Shown here piece by piece: positions 8,897-16,950 of a stretch of 64,000 bases of DNA (positions within the stretch are counted from its first letter, which is position 1; each line of letters starts with the position of its first letter). This DNA comes from Kitasatospora sp. NBC_00240 (GTDB lineage: Bacteria; Actinomycetota; Actinomycetes; Streptomycetales; Streptomycetaceae): the NCBI RefSeq assembly GCF_026342405.1, contig NZ_JAPEMU010000001.1, forward strand, positions 9,176,001-9,240,000. The letters run 5' to 3'. The position numbers and the translations under genes are program-made. Below the pieces are notes generated by a model. That model saw only the letters and a list, made by a program, of their open reading frames with translations, had not been told where the DNA came from and ran no database searches.

Positions 8897-9146
8897 CGGT
8901 ACGGGAGGCGGCGGGGCCCCGGAGCGGCCGGACCGTCAAATGTCGCGGCGGCGGCCGGCTTCGGACTCCTCCCCGGTCCTGCCCGGCCCGTCGGCACGCC
9001 TGGCCAGGTGGACGAGCGCCCTGACCCGGGGACGCGGGCCAGGTCCTGGGGCCGACGACCGCGCCTGAGTCCGGCCCGTGCGGCTCTGGAGCCCCGGAGT
9101 CCCTGCGTGGTCGGGGCATCGGGCCGGGGAGCGGAGGCGTCCGGGC

Positions 9147-10238
9147 TCAGCTGTAGTGGTAGTAGCCGAGCAGCGAGGAGTGGGCGGCGACCGGCTCGGA
9201 GGTGACGAACCGGCCGGTGGCCGGCGCGTTGATCATCGTCGGAACGCCGCCGGGCGCGCCGGTGTAGATACCCACGTGCGCCGGGTCGGCGGTGCTCGGG
9301 CCGAAGAAGACCAGGTCGCCCGGAACGGCGCCGGCCTGGGCGACCTGGTGGAACCGCGGGTTGGCGATCTGGTTGTCGGTGATCTGCCCGATGTCGCCGA
9401 CGCCCGCCTGCCAGTACGCCCAGCGGGCCAGGCCGGAGCAGTCCAGACCCACCGTCCGGTCGGCGGGGCAGGGCTGGATGGCGCCCGAATAGCCGCTGCA
9501 GGTGCCGATGGACGGCCCGGTCGGGCCGTCGTGGCCGCCGCCCCACACGTAGGGCATGTAGGCGTTGAGCGCGGCGGTGGCGTAGCCGACGACCGCGGCG
9601 TAGCGGCCGGCGCCCTGGTCGACGGGGGTCGGCGGCACCTGCTCGCCGTACAGCTCGGCCTTGGTGGCGGGACCGACCAGGCCGTCCGGGCCCAGCCCGT
9701 TGGCGGCCTGGAAGTTCTCGACGGCGGTCAGCGTGCCGGGGCCGAAGTCCCCGTCGACGGTGAGCGATGCGCCGCGGCCGTTCAGCAGCCGCTGCAACTC
9801 GGTGACACAGCCGTCCCGCTCGCCCTGGCGGACCACCACGGCGCAGTGCGGCGAGGTCAGCCGGACGGCCGCGGTCGGCGAGGCGTACAGGGCGCCCTTG
9901 GTGGCGGGGCCGACCTGTCCGTCGACGGCCAGGCCCACGGCGGACTGGAAGCCCTTGACGGCGGTGGTGGTGGTCGGGCCGAAGTCCCCGTCGGCGGCGA
10001 TGCTGGCGCCGTGGGTGTCCAGCAGGTTCTGCAGTTCGGTGACGCAGCCGTCCTGCTCGCCCTGGGCCAGTACGGCGGGGCAGGCGGGCGAGGTGAGCGG
10101 GACCGGGGTGGGGGCCCCGTGGGCGACTCCCGAGGTGCCGGCGAGCAGGCAGCAGGCCGCGGCGACGCCGGTGAGCAGCGCGGCCGGGCGGGTCAGCCGG
10201 CGCGGACGGATCCGGTCGAGCGGGTGGGTGACGGGCAT
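9147..10238 (-). CDS. Secreted NlpC/P60 endopeptidase with two peptidoglycan-binding repeats
   Basis: 363 residues. A signal peptide (1-41, LLTGVAAACCLLAGTSGVAHG) is followed by two PG_binding_1 repeats (about 45-115 and 120-195), each with DGDFGPxTxTAV and DGxVGPATKxxLY, and then an NlpC/P60 domain (about 205-363). The catalytic cysteine is in GLDCSGLARWAYW and the histidine in DPAHVGIYTG. It should cut stem peptides of peptidoglycan outside the membrane during growth or development. It is monocistronic. The 250-bp gap before its 3' end (8897-9146) shows no gene. Confidence 0.92.
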   Translation of the reverse strand: MPVTHPLDRIRPRRLTRPAALLTGVAAACCLLAGTSGVAHGAPTPVPLTSPACPAVLAQGEQDGCVTELQNLLDTHGASIAADGDFGPTTTTAVKGFQSAVGLAVDGQVGPATKGALYASPTAAVRLTSPHCAVVVRQGERDGCVTELQRLLNGRGASLTVDGDFGPGTLTAVENFQAANGLGPDGLVGPATKAELYGEQVPPTPVDQGAGRYAAVVGYATAALNAYMPYVWGGGHDGPTGPSIGTCSGYSGAIQPCPADRTVGLDCSGLARWAYWQAGVGDIGQITDNQIANPRFHQVAQAGAVPGDLVFFGPSTADPAHVGIYTGAPGGVPTMINAPATGRFVTSEPVAAHSSLLGYYHYS

Positions 10239-10758
10239 CGATCTCTCCGGTCTGTGGGGTGCGGGGCTCGTGAACCGGCCTGCGGTGCACCGGCGGTGGG
10301 TCGGCGGGGCGGGGTCGGGCCGTGAGTGCGTCCGGACGTGGGGACGACGTGCTCCCGGGAACGGTTCGTCGGGCCGTCGGTTCGTCGGGCCTTCGTCCGC
10401 GGGCGCCGAGCCGGGCCACCAGGGCCGGGCCCGTTCGTACTCAACGCCGTGATCGACCCCCTTGGACGGTGCGCAGCGGACGACTGACGGACCGTAAGGT
10501 AATGTCCGGCACCAACAGCCCCCTAACGTGTCGACAACACCGGCCTCGTCAGGCGCGTAGGCGGTCGGGGTCCTGGGACTTCACGCGCGTACACCGTCGG
10601 CGCGGCGAGATCCGTGCCGACGGCCTCATCCGGTCGGTGCGGGCGAAGCCCGGCGTGGACGGACAGCACGAGGCTCGTCCGCGACGGACATCGGCGCGGA
10701 GCGAAAGCCGGCTGCGCGCCCCGCGCCCGTGCCCGGTCGTCGGTCGGCCGGCCGCCCG
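10239..10758. other. Non-coding 520-bp region upstream of NlpC/P60 gene
   Basis: No convincing gene in either strand. The part next to 10238 is the long 5' leader/promoter of the NlpC gene. It contains a direct repeat GGTTCGTCGGGCC (10364-10376 and 10380-10392) and a lower-GC stretch near 10500 (TAAGGTAATG) that may hold the promoter. Cell-wall hydrolase genes of streptomycetes often carry c-di-AMP riboswitches; I looked for one and could not recognise its conserved core here. Confidence 0.4.
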
Positions 10759-12270
10759 TCAGGCCCGGTTGAGCGAGCGGGTGATGCCGGCCAGTACGGC
10801 GGTGGTGAGCAGCCAGCCGGCGGCGATCAGGCCGTACCCGAGCCACTGGTGGTAGCCGGTCCAGTACCAGGCCGTGCGCTGGCCGAACCCGCCGATCGGG
10901 ACCAGCAGGTCCAGGGTGTAGACGAACGGGTTGAACGGTGCGCCCTGGCCGGGCTGGACCGGGGAGGCGGTGCCGCGGCCGAACACCGTGGTCCCGATCG
11001 CCAGCAGGCCGATCAGCCACAGGCCCGCCTGCCAGGGCCGGTAGCCGTAGCCGACGGTGACGTCCAGCAGGACGCCCCAGACCCGGCCTGCCGGGGGCAG
11101 GGTGCGCCGGCGCCGGCGCTGCTTGGCGAGCAGCACCCGGCGGGCGTCGTCGTCGTGGCCGATCTTCCGGTACCAGGAGGCGAGTTGCTCGTAGGGCTGC
11201 GGCGCGTAGCCGGGCAGGGCATCGAGCCACTCCAGGCGGGCCGCCACGCCGTCCGCGCTCGGGCCGTCCGGCGGCAACGGCAGGGAGGCGTAGACGAATC
11301 CGTCGAGCCGGATGTCGGCGGGCCAGCTGTGCTCGTTGTCGTGCACGAGCGCGGCCTGTGCCTCCTGCAGGTCCACGGCGCCTTCGGGCACCGCGGCGGT
11401 GGTGAGTTGGAGGTCGCCGACACGCAGCCGGGTGGCGTCGAGGGAGACCGGGCCGCCGGTGAGCCGGGCGTCGTCCAGGGAGAGCCGGCTGCGGACGGTG
11501 GCCCCCGGCAGCCGGATCGCGCCGTTCGCGGTGAAACCCTCGCTGAGCATCATGGTGGAGGCGAAGAGGTCCTCGCCGCTGATGGCGTCCCCGCCGGGAT
11601 TGTCGATGGTGGCCCGCTCCAGGAACAGCCCGCCGTTGAACTGGGCACCGACCAGGCGCAGTCCGCCGCGTGCGGTGAAGCCCTTGCGGGCGAAGCAGCC
11701 GCCGTCCATGACGAGCCCGCCGGCCCACAGCGCCCAGATGCCGGCGGCCCGGGCCGCATCGTCCGGGGCCGCGGGGCCGAGCAGTTCGCGGGCCGTGAGG
11801 TGGACGCCGCTGAGCCGCAGTTCGCCGGTGATGTGCGCGCGGGTGAGGGTCAGCCGGCCCGCGACGACGGAGTCCTCGAAGAACAGGTTGCCGTCGACCT
11901 GCAACAGCCAGCCGTCCAGGCCGGGTATCCAGCAGCCGATCAGGCCGGTGGAGCGCATCGAGGCCCCGCGCAGTACCACGGGCTCCTCGAACCGGCAGCC
12001 CTCCAGGGTGACGGCGCAGCCGACGCTGCTGTCGGCGAGGTCGAGCGGCCCGACGATCCGCGCCCCCGCCAGCCACAGCCGCCCCGCCCGGCCGTCCAGC
12101 AGCAGCGCCCTGAGCACCTCGGCCCGTACGGTGCGCTCCTCGCCCCAGGCGTCGCCGGTCCGCGGGTCGTCCGACCCGGCGGACCCGCTGCGCAGGTTCA
12201 CCAGGGTGCCGGCCGCGAAGGCGTCCCACACCTGCTGTTCCGGCCCGCTCAACTCCGTGTACGTCAGCAC
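10759..12270 (-). CDS. Beta-helix (pentapeptide-like) membrane-associated protein
   Basis: 503 residues, of a type annotated in streptomycetes as membrane-associated oxidoreductase, though I see no cofactor motif that would justify an enzymatic name. Residues ~40-310 consist of repeated short beta-strand units (LWLAGARIVGPLDLADS, LTLTRAHITGELRLSG, LFLERATIDNPGG), which suggests a right-handed beta-helix. The C-terminus has a basic RRRRRTLPP patch and three membrane segments (about 405-500). The N-terminal helix and large cytoplasmic solenoid would sit under the membrane. It is monocistronic, with a start just inside a short promoter at 12271-12310. Confidence 0.65.
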   Translation of the reverse strand: MLTYTELSGPEQQVWDAFAAGTLVNLRSGSAGSDDPRTGDAWGEERTVRAEVLRALLLDGRAGRLWLAGARIVGPLDLADSSVGCAVTLEGCRFEEPVVLRGASMRSTGLIGCWIPGLDGWLLQVDGNLFFEDSVVAGRLTLTRAHITGELRLSGVHLTARELLGPAAPDDAARAAGIWALWAGGLVMDGGCFARKGFTARGGLRLVGAQFNGGLFLERATIDNPGGDAISGEDLFASTMMLSEGFTANGAIRLPGATVRSRLSLDDARLTGGPVSLDATRLRVGDLQLTTAAVPEGAVDLQEAQAALVHDNEHSWPADIRLDGFVYASLPLPPDGPSADGVAARLEWLDALPGYAPQPYEQLASWYRKIGHDDDARRVLLAKQRRRRRTLPPAGRVWGVLLDVTVGYGYRPWQAGLWLIGLLAIGTTVFGRGTASPVQPGQGAPFNPFVYTLDLLVPIGGFGQRTAWYWTGYHQWLGYGLIAAGWLLTTAVLAGITRSLNRA

Positions 12271-12484
12271 CCCGTGCCTCCCCCTGCTCGACTCCGGCCC
12301 CGCAGCACCCTAGCGTCAGACCGTGCCCGGAGCTGCCCCGGGTGATCGGAATCGCGCCGCGGTGGCTGCCGTTCGGGGGCGTGGGGAGCGTGGGGGCGTG
12401 AGCGCGTGGTGGCGTGCCGGCGGAGCGGCCGGGCGGCGTACCGGCGTTGCGGCCGGTTGGTGATCCGTTGGTGCGGCCCGGAAG

Positions 12485-12560
12485 CGTCCCGCCACAGGTA
12501 GGCGGCCCCCACCGGGAAGCGCAGCATGCGCAGGCCGGGCAGTACCTCGATCACGTCCAT
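12485..12560 (-). pseudogene. N-terminal fragment of a metallo-beta-lactamase-fold hydrolase
   Basis: From an ATG at 12560 the minus strand reads MDVIEVLPGLRMLRFPVGAA then YLWRD, the typical first 25 residues of a family of MBL-fold hydrolases, and then turns into unrelated sequence. No zinc-binding HxHxDH motif remains. A C-terminal MBL fragment lacking exactly this part lies 4 kb away at 16519 on the other strand. The rest of 12271-12726 is the promoter of the divergent roadblock/ArsR pair. Confidence 0.5.
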
Positions 12561-12664
12561 GCCCGTCATCCTGCGTGGACCGGACCCTCTCCGTGCCGCT
12601 GTTCGCTGACTGCTCATCAGCTGGTGCGGCCCTCCGGCGGGGGTAAAGTACACCACCGGATCCA

Positions 12665-12688
12665 TGAATTGCGGACTTTTGCAATTCA
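12665..12688. promoter_or_regulatory. Candidate ArsR operator (perfect AT-rich dyad)
   Basis: TGAATTGC (12665-12672) and GCAATTCA (12681-12688) are perfect 8-bp arms with an 8-bp spacer, 39 bp before the roadblock-like gene. The AT content contrasts sharply with the surroundings. An ArsR-family regulator is the second gene of the downstream operon, so autoregulation through this site is the simplest reading. Confidence 0.65.
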
Positions 12689-12726
12689 CGTGATGCACAG
12701 TCAGTTCAAGGACTACCGTTGCGGTC

Positions 12727-13098
12727 ATGGCACACACAGACGTGGCGTTGAAGGAAGCGATGATGATCGAGGGCGCGATCGGCGTCGCCCTCGTGGACGT
12801 GGGCAGCGGCATGGCGCTCGGCACCCTGGGCGGCGACCGGGACTTCGACCTCGCCATCGCCGCGGCGGGCAACACCGACCTGGTCCGGGCGAAGTCGCGC
12901 ACGATGGAGATGCTGGGGCTCAAGGACGCCATCGAGGACATCCTGGTGACGCTCACCAACCAGTACCACCTGATCCGGCCGCTGACCTCGCGCAACGGCA
13001 GCGGGCTCTTCCTCTACCTGGCGCTGGACCGCAACCGCGCGAACCTCGCGATGGCCCGCCGCCGGCTGCAGCTGGTCGAGAGCGAGCTGGAGGTCTGA
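12727..13098 (+). CDS. Roadblock/LC7-like small protein
   Basis: A 123-residue cytoplasmic protein with the order helix, IGVALVDVGSGMALGTLGG, helix, TLTNQYHLIRPL and GLFLYLALDRNRANLAMARR. This looks like the roadblock/LC7 (MglB-like) fold often used in actinomycete regulatory complexes; I infer this from pattern only. Its stop overlaps the start of the ArsR gene by one base (TGATG), so the two proteins are co-produced and may act together. It is preceded by the AT-rich operator. Confidence 0.6.
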   Translation: MAHTDVALKEAMMIEGAIGVALVDVGSGMALGTLGGDRDFDLAIAAAGNTDLVRAKSRTMEMLGLKDAIEDILVTLTNQYHLIRPLTSRNGSGLFLYLALDRNRANLAMARRRLQLVESELEV

Positions 13099-13709
13099 TG
13101 CCGCAACCCCCGCTCTACCAGGTCAAGGCCGAGTTCTTCCGGATGCTCGGCCACCCGGTACGGATCCGCGTGCTGGAACTGCTCCAGGGCGGCCCGCTGC
13201 CGGTCCGGGCCCTGCTGGCCGACATCGGGGTCGAGCCCTCCAACCTCTCGCAGCAGCTGGCCGTCCTCAGGCGCTCGGGCATAGTCGTCTCCCACCGTGA
13301 GGGCACGGTCGTGCTCTACGCCCTGGCCGGCGGCGACGTCGCCGATTTCCTGCGCTCCGCCCGGCGGATCCTCACCGTGCTGCTCTCCGACCGGGAGGGC
13401 GTGCTGGAGCAGCTACGGGAGGAAGGGCTGCCTGGCGACGGCCCGGCGGACGTCCCCGGCGGTCCGGTTGTCGACGGGACGGTCACGTCCGGTGCGGGTA
13501 TGTCCGGTGCGGACGTGGACGGGGCCGGCGTGGACGATCCTGCGGAGGACGGTTCCGCGGTGGAGGCGTCCGACGTGGAGGTGTCCGACGTGGAGGAGAC
13601 CGACGTGGACGGGGCCGGCGTGGACACCGCCGCCCCGGACGGGTCACGCGTGGACGGTTTCGGCCTGGACGTCCCCGTCCCCGCCGGTGCGGCCACCCTC
13701 CGCACCTGA
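13098..13709 (+). CDS. ArsR-family regulator with long acidic repetitive tail
   Basis: 203 residues. The first ~105 residues are an ArsR winged helix: LYQVKAEFFRMLGHPVRIRV, LELLQGGPLPVRALLADIGV, a recognition helix PSNLSQQLAVLRRSGIVVS, and wing REGTVVLYALAG. No cysteine metal-site motif is present. Residues ~115-203 form a low-complexity acidic tail dominated by D-V/D-G units (ADVDGAGVDD, EASDVEVSDVEETDVDGAGV), unusual for ArsR proteins, which normally end near 110. The DNA of the tail is a decaying short repeat (GGACGTGGAG-like). It overlaps the roadblock gene by TGATG. Confidence 0.8.
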   Translation: MPQPPLYQVKAEFFRMLGHPVRIRVLELLQGGPLPVRALLADIGVEPSNLSQQLAVLRRSGIVVSHREGTVVLYALAGGDVADFLRSARRILTVLLSDREGVLEQLREEGLPGDGPADVPGGPVVDGTVTSGAGMSGADVDGAGVDDPAEDGSAVEASDVEVSDVEETDVDGAGVDTAAPDGSRVDGFGLDVPVPAGAATLRT

Positions 13710-13866
13710 GCGCCGCACTGTCGGGCCGGCCGCAGGTGGCGCGGCGGGGTGGCGTCCGGCCGTGAGGGCCTCGGAATCGTTCGAGTACGGGACCCCTCGG
13801 CCGTCCGCAGTCGGCCCATGGTTCGGGACCAGCACCCCGGGCTACGGCTGGTGCCGCCACCCCGGG

Positions 13867-14400
13867 CTACGGTTCGAGCCTAGGCCGGCGGTGCATCGAG
13901 CGCCCCCACCACCGGCGGCAGTCGGAGACAGCGGCCTTCACCGCGGCTGCCGGACCTTCGGGGCCGGCAGCCGACCGGCCACCGGTCCGGCTCAGCCACA
14001 CCATGGCCAGCGGGTCCGCCGGGCTGGCGGCGTTGCCATCCCCGGCCCAGGACGGCCGGTAGGGCGCCCGGAGTCGGGCGGCGGCGGAGGCCTGCGCGGC
14101 CGAGGGTTGCGTGGTCGAAGGACGGGCGGTCGAGTCCTGCGCCGGTGACGGCTGTCCGGCCGCGCGCGGGCCGGATCCGGCGGACTGATCGTGCCGGGTG
14201 CCGCCCAGGGCCCACCGCGGCAGGCCGTCGTGCACCCGGTAGCCACGCCGGAGGCGGAAGAAGTACGCCAGTGCGGCCGGGGCGGCCGCCGCCACCTCCG
14301 TCATCTCCTCGTCCGGATCACGGGGCCGGGTGAAGCAGGTCCAGCTGCAGCAGGAGAAGGGGTTCCACGGAACCTGGCGCCCGCAGCCCTCGCAGGTCAT
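13867..14400 (-). CDS. Zinc-ribbon N-terminus, low-complexity protein of unknown function
   Basis: A 177-residue protein beginning MTCEGCGRQVPWNPFSCCSW then TCF, a CxxC...CCxxxC cluster that probably binds zinc or is a lipid-free surface ribbon. Residues ~85-120 are a Ser/Thr/Ala/Gln repeat (RPSTTQPSAAQASAAARL). The C-terminus is basic and tryptophan-containing. I do not recognise the family. The ATG at 14400 is chosen because it begins at the cysteine cluster; the open frame continues upstream without conserved features. It is monocistronic and faces away from the alpha-hydroxy acid oxidase gene. Confidence 0.5.
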   Translation of the reverse strand: MTCEGCGRQVPWNPFSCCSWTCFTRPRDPDEEMTEVAAAAPAALAYFFRLRRGYRVHDGLPRWALGGTRHDQSAGSGPRAAGQPSPAQDSTARPSTTQPSAAQASAAARLRAPYRPSWAGDGNAASPADPLAMVWLSRTGGRSAAGPEGPAAAVKAAVSDCRRWWGRSMHRRPRLEP

Positions 14401-14776
14401 CGTCGGCACGGCTGCGCACCTCCCGGGCCGGGGGCCGTCCTCGCTTCCACCGTACTCGCACCCGCCCGGCCCGGAGGGGGCGGGCGAGGTGTTTCCCGTA
14501 TTGCCGCCTCGGCCCGCGCCCGCAGCGGTCGGGACGGCGTCGGCGCTACGGCGGGGCCACGGCGGGGAAGAGCCGCCGGTGAGCGCCCCCCGCGCGGCCG
14601 GGCCGCCGACCGGGACGCGGCCGGGCGACGCGGCGGATGCGGTCGGGACCTCGGCAGATCCGGTCGGACCGTCGGGCCGCCAGGCTGCTGGAGTGCTCCG
14701 GCCGGTGGTCGTCCGCTCCGTCCGCCCGCCGCGGCCCCCGGTCCTTGACGGGGCGGATGAGCGCTTGCAGGCTACT

Positions 14777-14790
14777 TTTCGCACGCGAAA
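14777..14790. promoter_or_regulatory. Candidate operator upstream of alpha-hydroxy acid oxidase
   Basis: TTTCGCACGCGAAA is a perfect dyad (TTTCGC / GCGAAA, 2-bp centre) 32 bp before the TTG start at 14823. It is the most AT-rich spot of the otherwise featureless gap 14401-14822, in which I see no gene. A GntR-type (LldR-like) regulator would be the expected binder for a lactate-oxidising gene, but none is encoded nearby. Confidence 0.5.
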
Positions 14791-14822
14791 CGCGCCGTGC
14801 CCATTCGCCTCGGGAGACAGCC

Positions 14823-16016
14823 TTGACGCAGGAAGCGCCGCACCCGCCCGGAAACTACGGCGACCACCAGCTCGGCATCTACCTGAACGGCATGTTCGCC
14901 GACCGGACCCCGGACCTGACGACCGATCTGGCCGCCCTGGAGGACCAGGCCCGCGCAGCCCTCGCGCCGGAGGCGCTGGGCTACGTGGTGCCGAGCGCGG
15001 GCAGCGGGGCCACCGCCCGGGCCAACCGGGAGGCCTTCGACCGGTGGCGGATCGTGCCGCGGATGCTCCGCGGCGGCGCGCACCGCGACCTGACCTGCGA
15101 CGTTCTCGGCACCGCGATGCCCGCGCCGCTGCTGATCGCCCCGATGGGGGTGCAGACGCTGGCCCACCCTGACGGCGAACTGGCCACCGTCCGGGCCGCG
15201 GCCGCGCTGGGCGTGCCGTACGTCCACTCCACCCAGGCCGCGCATTCCTTCGAGCAGATCGCCGAGGCCGGCGGCGACGCCCCGCGCTGGTACCAGCTCT
15301 ACTGGCCGACCGACCGCGAGGTTTGCCTGAGCTTCCTGGCGCGGGCGAAGGCCTCCGGCTTCTCGACCCTGGTGCTGACCCTCGACACCCCCATGCTCGG
15401 CTGGCGTCCCGCGGACCTGAACCGGGGCTTCCTGCCTTTCCTGCGCAACGTCGGCATCGCCAACTACCTCACCGACCCGGCGTTCCTCGCCAAGCTCGAC
15501 AAGCCGGTCGAGGAGGACCCGGGGGCCGCCGCCCTGCACTGGGCGAAGATGTTTCCCAACCCCGGCCTGAGCTGGGCCGACCTGCCCTTCCTCCGGGAGC
15601 ACTGGGACGGGCCGATCCTGCTCAAGGGCATCAACGCCGCCGAGGACGCCCGGCTCGCCGCCGACCACGGGATGGACGGCGTGGTGGTCTCCAACCACGG
15701 CGGCCGGCAGGTCGACGGCGCGATCGGCGCCCTGGACGCCCTGCCCAGCGTCGCGGACGCGGTCGGCGACCGCCTCGCCGTGCTCTTCGACTCGGGTGTG
15801 CGCACCGGCGCCGACACGGTCAAGGCCCTGGCCCTCGGCGCCCAGGCCGTGCTGCTCGGACGCCCCGTGCTCTACGGGCTGGCCCTGGCCGGGCAGGAGG
15901 GCGTCGACCACGTGCTGCGCTGCCTGCTCGCCGAACTCGACCTCACCCTCGCCCTGTCCGGGTACGTCAGCCACCGCGGGCTGACCCGGGAGTCCCTGGC
16001 CTGCGCGCAGCGGTAG
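14823..16016 (+). CDS. FMN-dependent alpha-hydroxy acid oxidase (lactate 2-monooxygenase-like)
   Basis: 397 residues of the (S)-2-hydroxy-acid oxidase family: FMN-dependent oxidation of lactate-type acids in the cytoplasm. Visible family marks are LLIAPMGVQTLAHPDGEL (FMN loop), YVHSTQAAHSFEQIAEA, WYQLYWPTDR, VLTLDTP, and SNHGGRQVDG with the catalytic histidine, followed by DSGVRTGADTVKALALGA (phosphate loop). The extended segment WRPADLNRGFLPFLRNVGIA before the NHGGR motif is typical of lactate 2-monooxygenases. The start is TTG at 14823, supported by GGGAG about 10 bases upstream and by the start MTQEAPHPPGNYGDHQ. Confidence 0.88.
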   Translation: MTQEAPHPPGNYGDHQLGIYLNGMFADRTPDLTTDLAALEDQARAALAPEALGYVVPSAGSGATARANREAFDRWRIVPRMLRGGAHRDLTCDVLGTAMPAPLLIAPMGVQTLAHPDGELATVRAAAALGVPYVHSTQAAHSFEQIAEAGGDAPRWYQLYWPTDREVCLSFLARAKASGFSTLVLTLDTPMLGWRPADLNRGFLPFLRNVGIANYLTDPAFLAKLDKPVEEDPGAAALHWAKMFPNPGLSWADLPFLREHWDGPILLKGINAAEDARLAADHGMDGVVVSNHGGRQVDGAIGALDALPSVADAVGDRLAVLFDSGVRTGADTVKALALGAQAVLLGRPVLYGLALAGQEGVDHVLRCLLAELDLTLALSGYVSHRGLTRESLACAQR

Positions 16017-16160
16017 GCCGCGCGGAGCCGCCGTCCGGCGCCGGTGCGTACGGGCCCGGGCCCGCTGCTGCTGCCGCCGGCGCGGGCGTACCCCCATCCG
16101 CCCCCGTCCCCCGTACCCCACGCCCCCTCCCCGGTGCGCCCTCGTCCCCGGTGCGGTTCC

Positions 16161-16513
16161 CTACCCCCGTGGAGTGAGCAGGGCGGCGGCGAGCAGGTCG
16201 GCGAGCCAGTCCTGGTAGTCGTCCGGGGACCAGCCCCGGGCCCGGACCATCAGGGCGTACAGCTGGGGGGAGGTGTGGGCCCAGCAGGCGTCGGCGGCGC
16301 GGGAGGGGTCGAGGTGTGCGCCCAGGTGCCCGGCGGTGTGCAGGTGGGTGACGAAGGCGGTGACACCGGTCAGGCGCTCGCGGTCGGTGTCGGCGGCGAT
16401 CTCGGCGAGTTCGGGGTCGGCTGCGGCGAGGACGGCATGGAGCTCGCCCAGCCGCTTGTGGACGCCGCGCACGAACCGCGCGTACCCCTGGAGCTTGGCG
16501 ACCGGATCGTCCG
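16161..16513 (-). pseudogene. C-terminal remnant of a TetR-family regulator
   Basis: In this frame the minus strand reads DDPVAKLQGYARFVRGVHKR, then LGELHAVLAAADPELAEI and, further on, RAADACWAHTSPQLYALMV to a TAG at 16161-16163: the ligand-binding half of a TetR protein, including the HTSPQLYALMV helix seen in actinomycete TetR C-terminal domains. The DNA-binding helix-turn-helix half is missing, and upstream of ~16513 the frame is unrelated. The break lies immediately beside the 5'-truncated MBL gene on the other strand, so one deletion removed both N-termini and the promoter between them. Confidence 0.7.
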
Positions 16514-16518
16514 TGGGG

Positions 16519-16864
16519 GAGCACGCCCCGCACCTTCGACGCGGCCGGTCCGCTCCTGGAGGTACCCGGGCAGCCGCAGGCTGTCCCGCTGCCCGGTCAC
16601 ACCCCCGGAAGCACCGCCTACCTCTGGGCCGACCGCGGGCTGCTGGTCACCGGGGACGCCCTGGTCACCTACGACGGCCTGACCGGAGCGCGCGGCCCCC
16701 GACTGGTCTGCCGCGGCTTCACCCACGACGCCGCGGCCGCCCTGGCGTCCCTCGACATCCTCGGCTCACTCCCCGGCCGGCTGGTCCTCCCCGGCCACGG
16801 TGAACCCCTGGACGGCGGGCCGGCCACCGCCGCCCGGCAGGCCCGCGCGGCGGGCCTCTCCTGA
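16519..16864 (+). pseudogene. C-terminal remnant of a metallo-beta-lactamase-fold hydrolase
   Basis: The frame reads AVPLPGHTPGSTAYLWADRG, LLVTGDALVTYDGLTGARGP, LVCRGFTHDAAAALASLDIL and LVLPGHGEPLDGG to a TGA at 16862-16864. GHTPGS carries the third zinc-ligand histidine region, TGDAL the bridging aspartate, and GHGEP the C-terminal histidine of MBL-fold hydrolases. The N-terminal HxHxDH half is absent and no start codon or ribosome site is present, so it cannot be functional. It joins the truncated TetR remnant head to head near 16515. Confidence 0.75.
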
Positions 16865-16950
16865 CCGTGCCGGCCCACGGCGGGCGGGCGCGGTCAACCC
16901 GACCCCGCCACGACGGGCACGGCCCCGGGCGGTGTGCGGCGGGCCGCTGC

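Noticed and set aside
10239..10560. Possible c-di-AMP (ydaO) riboswitch before the NlpC/P60 gene
   Set aside because: Expected for this gene class, but I could not find the conserved core or pseudo-symmetric helices by eye; a covariance-model search would settle it.
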